Below, in pieces: positions 57,480 to 64,000 of a stretch of 64,000 bases of DNA. A program made the translations under genes and the position numbers. A model generated the notes under the pieces. The model was not told where the DNA came from. It saw nothing but the letters and a program-made list of their open reading frames with translations, and did not search any database. Source of the DNA: JABFSA01 sp963827515 (GTDB lineage Bacteria > Acidobacteriota > Vicinamibacteria > Vicinamibacterales > UBA2999); contig CAWHBF010000010.1 of assembly GCA_963827515.1 (NCBI GenBank), positions 62,001 through 126,000 on the forward strand. Direction: 5' to 3'. Position 1 is the stretch's first letter; each line of letters starts with the position of its first letter.

Positions 57480-58300
57480 TGGCCCTCGTACCTTTTCCGA
57501 ACAAGGCGCCTGCGGCCGCTCCTGGCGATCGCGACCCAGACGACGGCTTCGACGGCGAGGAGGACGACGCCGGCGGGAAGATGTCGTTTCTCGATCACCT
57601 CGACGAGTTGCGCAGGCGCATCATCTACACGGTCATCTCCGTCGGGGTCGGGTTCATCATCGCGTTCTTCTTCATCAGCGAGATCTTCGATTTCATCATG
57701 AGGCCGCTGCAGCAGATGCTGCCGCCCGGTGGAACTCTCATCTATACAGATCCCACCGAAGCGTTCCTGCTCTACATCAAGATCGCGCTGATCGCCGGCC
57801 TCATTCTCGCGTCGCCGGCCGTCATGACCCAGGTATGGCTCTTCGTGGCGCCTGGGCTCTATGCGAACGAGAAGAAGTGGGCTATCCCGTTCATCCTGAT
57901 GTCGTCGTTCTTCTTCGTGCTCGGCGCCGCATTCTCGCACTATGTGGTGTTCCCGCTGACGTGGCGATTCTTCGTCAGCTTCACCACGGACATCCTGACG
58001 TTCACGCCGCGCGTCGAGCCTGCGTTCTCCATCTACCTCCGGCTCGTTCTGGCGTTCGGCCTCGTCTTTCAGATGCCCACGCTGGTCCTGTTCCTTGCGC
58101 GGATGGGTCTCGTCTCCGCGGGTTTCCTCGTTCGCAATTTCAAGTTCGCCGTCCTGATCATGGTGATCGTATCCGCCGTGGTCACGCCGGACGGCGGCGG
58201 CGTGTCGCTCGTCGCCATGACGGGACCGATGATCCTGCTGTACGGCCTCAGCATCGTCCTGGCGTGGCTCGTCGGGCGGAAGAAGGACCCTGCCATCTAG
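57479..58300 (+). CDS. tatC: Sec-independent protein translocase TatC
   Basis: 273 aa. After a variable acidic N-terminus, MSFLDHLDELRRRIIYTVIS carries the conserved HLxELRxR. Six membrane helices follow, with DPTEAFLLYIKIALIAGLIL, the FVAPGLYANEKKW loop and FSIYLRLVLAFGLVFQMPTL. It recognises twin-arginine signals. Start GTG 57479. ATG at KMSFLDHL is a shorter alternative. It is translationally coupled to tatA. Confidence 0.94.
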   Translation: MALVPFPNKAPAAAPGDRDPDDGFDGEEDDAGGKMSFLDHLDELRRRIIYTVISVGVGFIIAFFFISEIFDFIMRPLQQMLPPGGTLIYTDPTEAFLLYIKIALIAGLILASPAVMTQVWLFVAPGLYANEKKWAIPFILMSSFFFVLGAAFSHYVVFPLTWRFFVSFTTDILTFTPRVEPAFSIYLRLVLAFGLVFQMPTLVLFLARMGLVSAGFLVRNFKFAVLIMVIVSAVVTPDGGGVSLVAMTGPMILLYGLSIVLAWLVGRKKDPAI

Positions 58301-58327
58301 CAGGGCGGCGGCAGCAGGCGCACGAGC

Positions 58328-59248
58328 GTGGTAATCCGATCGTCATCGTCCCGCGATATCGAGCAGTTGATTGGCGACCTGCGTGAAGGGGGCAGCGCCC
58401 GGGAGGCCGCGGTCGCCCGCCTCCGGGTCATCGGCGGCCGCGCCGACGAGCGGCTCGCAGCGTTGATTGCCTCGGACGCGGCGTCGAGCGGGAGAGCGGC
58501 GGCGTTGAGGGCGCTTGAAGGCCGCGAAGAGACTCGCGCCCGACAGATTGCGCGCGCAGCCTGCGACGATACGGATTCCGATGTGGCCATCGCAGCGATC
58601 GCGGTGCTTCGTGGGTGGGTCGCGAGTGAAAGCGGCACCGAGGTGCTCGACGTGCTGAGCGGCGTCGCGCTCGACGCTCGCCGTGAGGGAGGCGTCCGGC
58701 TGGCGGCGCTGGACGCACTCTCGGAGCTCCCGCCGGACATCGTGCGTCCACTGTTACAGCGCATGCCGCCGTCGCTGAGACCGGACGGGGACGTGGGAGA
58801 AACGCTCGACAACCCACTGGCGATGAGTGGATGGATCGCCGACCACCGCGACGCCCCCCTGTCCGCGCTTCACGAAGCCGTCGTGCGGACCCGCGGCCAG
58901 GACCTGGACGGCCTGCCGACGCAGATCCGGCAGGCATGGACCGTCGCTCGAGGGGCCGCGCATGCGGCCCTCGCCGAACGCGGTAGCCGTGTCGCGCTCT
59001 ACGATCTGCGCGAGAGTTTCGATTCAGCCCGGACCCCGCTCCCCCTCGATTTTCTTTCGGCGATGAGCACCCTCGGCGACGCCACGTGCATGGAACCGCT
59101 CGCGCGCGCGTGGTCGGCTGCACCAGACGACACGTGGTGGCGTGATCGTCTCCGTGAAACCGCGGCAGACATCATGAAAAGGGACAAGCTGACAGGTCGG
59201 CACCCGGTCATCAAACGCCTCAGATCGAAGTATCCGGATTTCGTGTAG
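58328..59248 (+). CDS. HEAT-like repeat hypothetical protein
   Basis: 306 aa, almost all helical. It has repeating units such as GSAREAAVARLRVIGGRADE, AAIAVLRGWVASESGTEVLD and GVRLAALDALSELPPDIVRP, an alpha-solenoid pattern. The C-terminus ends GRHPVIKRLRSKYPDFV. No enzyme motif. It follows tatC by 27 bp on the same strand and may belong to the tat transcript, possibly as a partner or scaffold. It is separate from the PAS/HEAT protein of the che operon. Confidence 0.65.
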   Translation: MVIRSSSSRDIEQLIGDLREGGSAREAAVARLRVIGGRADERLAALIASDAASSGRAAALRALEGREETRARQIARAACDDTDSDVAIAAIAVLRGWVASESGTEVLDVLSGVALDARREGGVRLAALDALSELPPDIVRPLLQRMPPSLRPDGDVGETLDNPLAMSGWIADHRDAPLSALHEAVVRTRGQDLDGLPTQIRQAWTVARGAAHAALAERGSRVALYDLRESFDSARTPLPLDFLSAMSTLGDATCMEPLARAWSAAPDDTWWRDRLRETAADIMKRDKLTGRHPVIKRLRSKYPDFV

Positions 59249-59395
59249 AGCCGCCGGCGACGCACAGAGGCACGGCGACAACCACGAAGGTCATCGCCGA
59301 CCCGAACGGCCTGATGTCGTCCGTGGCTTCATCGCGGTACTTTGTGGCCTTCGTGCAAAGCGGTTCCGTCGGCGCGTTGTGAGCACGCGCGGGAC
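59249..59395. repeat. Diverged CACGAAGG-type inverted repeat
   Basis: AACCACGAAGG near 59280-59290 faces GTGGCCTTCGTG near 59344-59355 between two convergent genes. It belongs to the same repeat type as 26809-26902. Confidence 0.45.
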
Positions 59396-60850
59396 TCAGT
59401 ACGACTTCGCGAACCAGGCGTGAACCTTGGCCGGCTCACCGCACTTGACGCACGATTTTCCCGTGGCTGGCGGGCTCGCGAACGGGATGTTCCGAATCGT
59501 CGCCTGCGTCTCGGCCTTGATGGACGCCTCGCAGCCAGCCGAGCCGCACCACGGAGCGACTACGAATCCGGGACGGCCCTCCATGACCTCTATGAAGGTC
59601 GCGTAGCTCTCGGCCTCGGTCGTGTGTTCCTGTCGAAACGCGACCGCGCGGTCGAACAACGCCTGCTGAATCGTGTTGAGCAGAGTCTCGGTATGAGCCG
59701 CCAGCCCGTCCATCGGCGTGAACGACTTCTCCCGCGTGTCCCGGCGCGCGAGCACAACCTGTGACTTCTCGATGTCCTTGGGTCCGATTTCCAATCGAAG
59801 CGGCACCCCGCGCATCTCCCACTCGTTGAACTTCCACCCGGGCGTCTGGGAGTCGCGGTCGTCGAGCATGACGCGGATGCCACGCGCGACCAGCTCATCG
59901 CGGATCGCCTTGGCTTTCGGCAGGACTGTCTCTCGCCAGTTTCCCCGCGTGATTGGCACGATGACGACCTGATACGGCGCAATCCGTGGCGGCAGGATCA
60001 GTCCGCCGTCGTCACCGTGAACCATGATGACGCCGCCAACCATGCGCGTCGAAACGCCCCACGAGGTACCCCAGACGAATTGCACCGACTTATCGCGCGC
60101 CTGGAACTTGATGTCGAACACCTTGGCGAAGTTCTGTCCGAGGTTATGCGAGGTCCCGGCCTGCAGCGCGCGGCCATCGCGCATCAACGCTTCGATCGAA
60201 TAGGTACGGTCGGCGCCGGCAAACTTCTCGCTCTCGGACTTCTCGCCATCCATCACGGGCATGGCCAGCTCGCTCTCGGCGAAGTCTTTGTACACGGCCA
60301 GCATGCGCAGAGTCTCTTCCTGCGCCTCCTCGGCGGTCTCGTGCGCGGTGTGCCCTTCCTGCCAGAGAAACTCGGTCGTGCGAAGAAACAGCCGGGTCAC
60401 CTTCTCCCATCGCACCACGTTCGCCCACTGATTGATCAGGATCGGCAGGTCCCGCCACGACTGCACCCACTTGGCGTACATCGTTCCGATGATCGTTTCC
60501 GACGTCGGACGGATGAGCAGCCGCTCTTCGAGTACCTCGTTGCCGCCCTGCGTCACCCACGCCACCTGGGGCGCGAACCCTTCCACATGCTCGGATTCTC
60601 GCGTGAGCAGGCTTTCGGGAATGAGCAGCGGGAAGTACGCGTTGACGTGGCCCGTCGCCTTGAAGCGGCGGTCGAGTCCCTGCTGAATCAGCTCCCAGAT
60701 GGCGTAGCCATAGGGGCGAATCACCATGCACCCCTTGACCGGCGAATAGTCAGCGAGCTCCGCTCGGCGGACGACGTCGATGTACCAGCGACCGAAGTCC
60801 TGGGACTGTGGCGTGATTTCGGTTGGAAAGTCTGGGATGTCAGTGGCCAT
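59396..60850 (-). CDS. proS: Prolyl-tRNA synthetase, archaeal/eukaryotic type
   Basis: 484 aa, short form without the bacterial INS editing domain. FGRWYIDVVRRAELADYSPV, VIRPYGYAIWELIQQGLDRR (motif 1), RWEKVTRLFLRTTEFLWQEG (motif 2) and GTSHNLGQNFAKVFDIKF. The C-terminal zinc-type domain has CVKCGEPAKVHAWFAKSY, ending in Tyr as in the archaeal type. It charges tRNA-Pro. The ATG at 60850 lies inside the end of nadB (11-bp overlap), indicating coupling. Confidence 0.93.
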   Translation of the reverse strand: MATDIPDFPTEITPQSQDFGRWYIDVVRRAELADYSPVKGCMVIRPYGYAIWELIQQGLDRRFKATGHVNAYFPLLIPESLLTRESEHVEGFAPQVAWVTQGGNEVLEERLLIRPTSETIIGTMYAKWVQSWRDLPILINQWANVVRWEKVTRLFLRTTEFLWQEGHTAHETAEEAQEETLRMLAVYKDFAESELAMPVMDGEKSESEKFAGADRTYSIEALMRDGRALQAGTSHNLGQNFAKVFDIKFQARDKSVQFVWGTSWGVSTRMVGGVIMVHGDDGGLILPPRIAPYQVVIVPITRGNWRETVLPKAKAIRDELVARGIRVMLDDRDSQTPGWKFNEWEMRGVPLRLEIGPKDIEKSQVVLARRDTREKSFTPMDGLAAHTETLLNTIQQALFDRAVAFRQEHTTEAESYATFIEVMEGRPGFVVAPWCGSAGCEASIKAETQATIRNIPFASPPATGKSCVKCGEPAKVHAWFAKSY

Positions 60851-62399
60851 GTATGCGTTCAGCGATTCGTTTCTTCCAGTGTAGATCGTCGCGAAAGGGG
60901 AAATCGGTGCGAAAGTGCGCGCCTCGGCTCTCGGTCCGCCGAAGGGCCGCCCTCGCAATGAGCCGTCCGACGGTCGCCAGACTTTCAATCCGGCGGAGTT
61001 CCCGATCACCAGCGTTGGTCCGCTGGCAAACCGCGATGGCACCGACCCACGCGTCCAACTGCGCAACAGCCTGCTCCAACGTCGGCCGCGTGCGAACGAC
61101 ACCGATGTGACGCCACATGAGGTCCCGCACGTCATGTGCCGACGGCAATCTCTGCTCGGCAGTCGCATCGCTCCCCAGCACATCCTCGATAACGTCCGAC
61201 TCGCAGAGTGCAGCAGGCTGCATCGCGGCCTTCATCCCCAGGGCCGCACGCGCTCCGAACACGAGTCCCTCCAGCAACGAATTACTCGCCAGACGATTCG
61301 CGCCGTGCACCCCTGTACACGCCACCTCGCCGGCTGCGAAAAGCCCCAGCAAGGATGTGCGCCCATCGAGGTCGGTCTCGACGCCACCCATGATGTAGTG
61401 AGCCGCCGGGCTCACCGGGATCGCGTCACGGGTCAAATCCAGGCCGGCTGCGGCGCAGGCGTGATCGATGGTGGGAAATCGCTCGCGCACAAACGCCGGA
61501 GCGAGATGCGCGAGCGTGAGGCACACCGGCGCCCCGGTGCGTTCAGCCTCGCGGACCATGGCGCGAGAGACGAGATCGCGCGAAGCAAGGTCCCCCGCAG
61601 GCTCATAGCGCTCCATGAAGGGCTCGCCGGCGTTGTTGATGAGCTTCGCTCCCTCCCCCCGCAACGCCTCCGACAGGAGGAATCTCGGCGCACCCTCGAC
61701 GCTGAGAACGGTCGGATGAAACTGGACGAACTCGAGGTCCGCCACACGAGCGCCGGCCCGTACGGCGATGGCAATGCCGTCGCCGGTCGCAATCGCCGGG
61801 TTCGTCGTCTCGCGAAAGACCTGCCCCGCACCGCCTGTGGCAAGAAGGGTACTACCCGCGCTGACGATGCCCGGCGCGTTGCGAGCCGTCACGAACGTTG
61901 CGCCGGTACAGCAACCGTCCCGGACGATCAGGTCGGTGGCGAGCGCCTCGTCCACCACGCGAATGCGCCTGTGACCACTGACGCGGGTCCAGAGCAGGCG
62001 CGCAATCTCGCGGCCCGTGGCATCACGGGCGTGTAGAACGCGGCGGACGCTGTGCGCCCCTTCGCGCCCAAGCGCAGGGGTGCCGTCGGCCTGGCGATCG
62101 AAGGCCGCACCCCATTCGATCAACTCCGCGACGTAACGTGGTCCCTCGCGGACGAGCACCTCGACGGCATCCGGTGCACAGAGACCGTCGCCGGCAGCGA
62201 CCGTATCGCGGGCGTGCAGCTCTGGTGAATCGTCGGCTCCGATAGCCGCGGCGATCCCACCCTGCGCGTATCCGGTGTTGCTCTCGCGCGGATCGGCCTT
62301 GGTGAGGATCACGACATCACCGGCTTCCGCCAGCGACAACGCAGCACGCAACCCGGCGATGCCGCTGCCAATCACGAGGAAATCACCGCGCACGTCCAC
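60840..62399 (-). CDS. nadB: L-aspartate oxidase
   Basis: About 519 aa. FAD-binding FLVIGSGIAGLRAALSLAEA, ESNTGYAQGGIAAAIGADDS, EFVQFHPTVLSV, HYIMGGVETDLDGRTSLLGL and GANRLASNSLLEGLVFGARA are all NadB signatures. It oxidises aspartate to iminoaspartate for NAD synthesis. No nadA or nadC is next to it. The start GTG 62399 (or 62393) is taken just before the FAD motif, since the open frame upstream runs into the aroB promoter. Confidence 0.92.
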   Translation of the reverse strand: MDVRGDFLVIGSGIAGLRAALSLAEAGDVVILTKADPRESNTGYAQGGIAAAIGADDSPELHARDTVAAGDGLCAPDAVEVLVREGPRYVAELIEWGAAFDRQADGTPALGREGAHSVRRVLHARDATGREIARLLWTRVSGHRRIRVVDEALATDLIVRDGCCTGATFVTARNAPGIVSAGSTLLATGGAGQVFRETTNPAIATGDGIAIAVRAGARVADLEFVQFHPTVLSVEGAPRFLLSEALRGEGAKLINNAGEPFMERYEPAGDLASRDLVSRAMVREAERTGAPVCLTLAHLAPAFVRERFPTIDHACAAAGLDLTRDAIPVSPAAHYIMGGVETDLDGRTSLLGLFAAGEVACTGVHGANRLASNSLLEGLVFGARAALGMKAAMQPAALCESDVIEDVLGSDATAEQRLPSAHDVRDLMWRHIGVVRTRPTLEQAVAQLDAWVGAIAVCQRTNAGDRELRRIESLATVGRLIARAALRRTESRGAHFRTDFPFRDDLHWKKRIAERIHGH

Positions 62400-62495
62400 C
62401 CCTCGATGCAACTCGGCGTGCCCTGAGCCTGTCGCCCCTCGAGTGGCCTCGGGGCCGACCCTGAGGCGTTGCCAAACGGGTCGGAGGGGGCACGG

Positions 62496-62504
62496 TGCTA
62501 TCCT
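62496..62504 (+). promoter_or_regulatory. Extended -10 promoter of aroB
   Basis: TGC-TATCCT overlaps the first possible GTG at 62495, which therefore cannot be translated from this transcript. It supports GTG 62525 as start, with a leader of about 14 bases. Confidence 0.5.
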
Positions 62505-62524
62505 ATCAACCCTTGAGCGGTAAC

Positions 62525-63616
62525 GTGGCGAGTGAGCCGGTCCGAGTAGAGGTCCACGCGGGTTCTGGCGCATCAACAATCTGGATCGGCGACGGCGTCG
62601 TCGATCGCGTGGGCGCGCTGCTCGATGCGCAACACGTCAGCCGTCGTCGCTTCGTCGTCTCGAATCCGCTTGTCTGGCGACTTCATGGCGAGCGGATCGC
62701 GCGTGCGCTCGGCGGCGGCGATCCAATCCTGATCCCCGACGGTGAGCGATTCAAGACACTGCAATCCGTGTCGCGGATCTACGACGCTCTCGTTCGTGCC
62801 GGGGCCGATCGCGGCAGCGCCATCGTAGCCGTCGGAGGTGGAGTCGTCGGCGATACTGCGGGGTTCGCTGCGGCCACATTCCTCCGAGGGATCACGCTCG
62901 CGCACATTCCCACGACACTGCTCGCGCAGGTTGATAGCTCCATCGGCGGCAAGGTCGGTGTGAATCTCGCGCTCGGCAAGAACCTGATCGGTGCATTCCA
63001 CCAGCCGGCCGTCGTGCTCGTCGATCCGATCTTTCTGTCCACGCTGCCGAGGCGTGAGTTCCGCTCCGGATTGTACGAAGTGGTGAAGTACGGCATGATC
63101 GCCAGCCGGGATCTCTTCGATCGGGTGTCGTCGAACACGAAGTCGATGTTCGCGCGAGATGCGAGCGTGCTCGCCCAGGCGATCGTCGAGTCCTGCCGCA
63201 TCAAGGCGGATGTCGTGTCGAGGGACGAGCGCGAGGGCGGCCTCCGGCGAATCCTGAACTTCGGTCACACCGTCGGCCACGCGCTCGAAGCGGTGACGAA
63301 GTACCGCCGGTTCCGCCACGGCGAGGCCATCGCCTACGGCATGCTCGCGGCGGCCGACCTGGCCGTCGCCCGCGGCGCCCTCTCAGAGCGCGAACGACAG
63401 GCGCTGGCTCGTGTGATCGCTCAGCTCGGTCCTTTGCCCCCGGTCGTCGACCTGCCCATCTCAGAGGTCATGGAAGCCGTGCGCCGCGACAAGAAAGTGG
63501 TGAACGGAAAGCTGCACTTCGTGATCGCCATTCAGATTGGCGCGACCATGACGATCGACGACGTGACAGAGGAGGAAATCCGAGACGTGCTGGTGCGTCT
63601 GGGGCTGGTCCCGTAG
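62525..63616 (+). CDS. aroB: 3-dehydroquinate synthase
   Basis: 363 aa from GTG 62525. NAD-binding VAVGGGVVGDTAGFAAATFL, HIPTTLLAQVDSSIGGKVGV, KNLIGAFHQPAVVLVD, and the metal site in ILNFGHTVGHALEAVTKYRR and RHGEAIAYGM. It converts DAHP to 3-dehydroquinate in the shikimate pathway. It is divergent from nadB and convergent with the sigma-54 activator. Confidence 0.93.
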   Translation: MASEPVRVEVHAGSGASTIWIGDGVVDRVGALLDAQHVSRRRFVVSNPLVWRLHGERIARALGGGDPILIPDGERFKTLQSVSRIYDALVRAGADRGSAIVAVGGGVVGDTAGFAAATFLRGITLAHIPTTLLAQVDSSIGGKVGVNLALGKNLIGAFHQPAVVLVDPIFLSTLPRREFRSGLYEVVKYGMIASRDLFDRVSSNTKSMFARDASVLAQAIVESCRIKADVVSRDEREGGLRRILNFGHTVGHALEAVTKYRRFRHGEAIAYGMLAAADLAVARGALSERERQALARVIAQLGPLPPVVDLPISEVMEAVRRDKKVVNGKLHFVIAIQIGATMTIDDVTEEEIRDVLVRLGLVP

Positions 63617-63625
63617 CGCCAGGCG

Positions 63626-64000
63626 TCAGCCCTTGATGCCGTGCTCTCGCTGCTTCTGCAGCAGGGCTTTGTAACTGATCTGAAGCGCCTCCGCGGCGCG
63701 CGCCTTGTCTCCGGTGGCGTCTCGCAGCGCCTGTCCAACTTTCAGCCGTTCAACCTCCGCCGTGACCCGGCGCACGGCCTCGTTGAGGGTGCCTGAAAGG
63801 TCGAGTTGGTCGAAAGGGCTGGCCGCGACCGGCTCCGCGACCTGGGAGCCGTCGACAACGCCTTCGGCCGGCGGCTGGATCCGGAAACTCAAGCTGAGAT
63901 GTCGCGCCTGAATGGTGCCGCCGTCGCAGAGGATCACAGCTCGCTCGATGCAGTTCTGCAGCTCACGCACATTGCCCGGCCATGCGTAGGCACGCAGGGC
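63626..64000 (-). CDS. Sigma-54-dependent transcriptional activator, C-terminus only
   Basis: The C-terminal end of an NtrC-type AAA+ activator, cut by the right edge. AWPGNVRELQNCIERAVILC is the conserved end of the sigma-54 interaction domain. A linker is followed by a Fis-type helix-turn-helix (GDKARAAEALQISYKALLQK). The sensor domain lies outside the window, so the signal is unknown. Confidence 0.88.
   Translation of the reverse strand, partial: ALRAYAWPGNVRELQNCIERAVILCDGGTIQARHLSLSFRIQPPAEGVVDGSQVAEPVAASPFDQLDLSGTLNEAVRRVTAEVERLKVGQALRDATGDKARAAEALQISYKALLQKQREHGIKG

Overview
The window looks like a chromosomal piece of a high-GC Gram-negative bacterium, most likely an Acidobacteriota member close to Vicinamibacteria. 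This is an inference from gene content: a secreted VWFA-related protein of the acidobacterial type, an AmgK/MurU-like pair, an archaeal-type prolyl-tRNA synthetase, and a rimP-nusA-infB-rbfA-nrnA-truB-rpsO-pnp block. No phage, transposase, integrase, CRISPR array or rRNA was seen.

Layout. 1-5.9 kb: PRC-barrel remnant at the left edge, a Rossmann-like protein, a MaoC-like dehydratase, a small secreted protein, then a lipoprotein / M48 protease / dicarboxylate symporter operon. 5.92 kb: tRNA-Leu(CAG). 6.1-18.2 kb (minus strand): one compact chemosensory operon read cheY-cheA-cheW-mcp-PAS/HEAT-cheR-cheB-cheY-cheC-hybrid kinase, with many 4-base overlaps and no motility genes. 18.4-24.5 kb: a palindromic element, a seven-repeat FG-GAP lipoprotein, a bactofilin, two tandem secreted lectin-like paralogues, a cold-shock protein, an RluD-type pseudouridine synthase and an RRM protein. 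24.7-33 kb: alpha-glucan phosphorylase, two small unknowns, the VWA protein, an M24 peptidase and an HtrA protease. 33-37.8 kb: CYTH, MurU-like, AmgK-like, a TIM-barrel isomerase and AsnRS. 37.9-50.2 kb: rimO, then the translation/RNA-decay block, with a terminator-like hairpin just before rimP. 50.3-64 kb: Ste24-like protease plus smc, ctpA, tatA-tatC, a HEAT protein, nadB-proS, aroB and the end of a sigma-54 activator.

How it fits together. The che operon forms a full signalling circuit: soluble receptor, CheW/CheA, two CheY, CheR/CheB adaptation and a CheC phosphatase. It adds a PAS/HEAT protein and a hybrid kinase carrying a similar PAS domain. The rimP-pnp block couples ribosome maturation, transcription elongation, initiation and RNA turnover. 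The 33-36 kb genes fit cell-wall sugar recycling.

Caution. Nineteen single-base frame breaks fall in fifteen genes, including infB and smc, which should be essential. This points to uncorrected indels in the sequence rather than decay, so spans for those genes are given as the reconstructed gene. Heptanucleotide tandem tracts, small palindromic repeats and a recurring extended -10 promoter motif are spread through the window.
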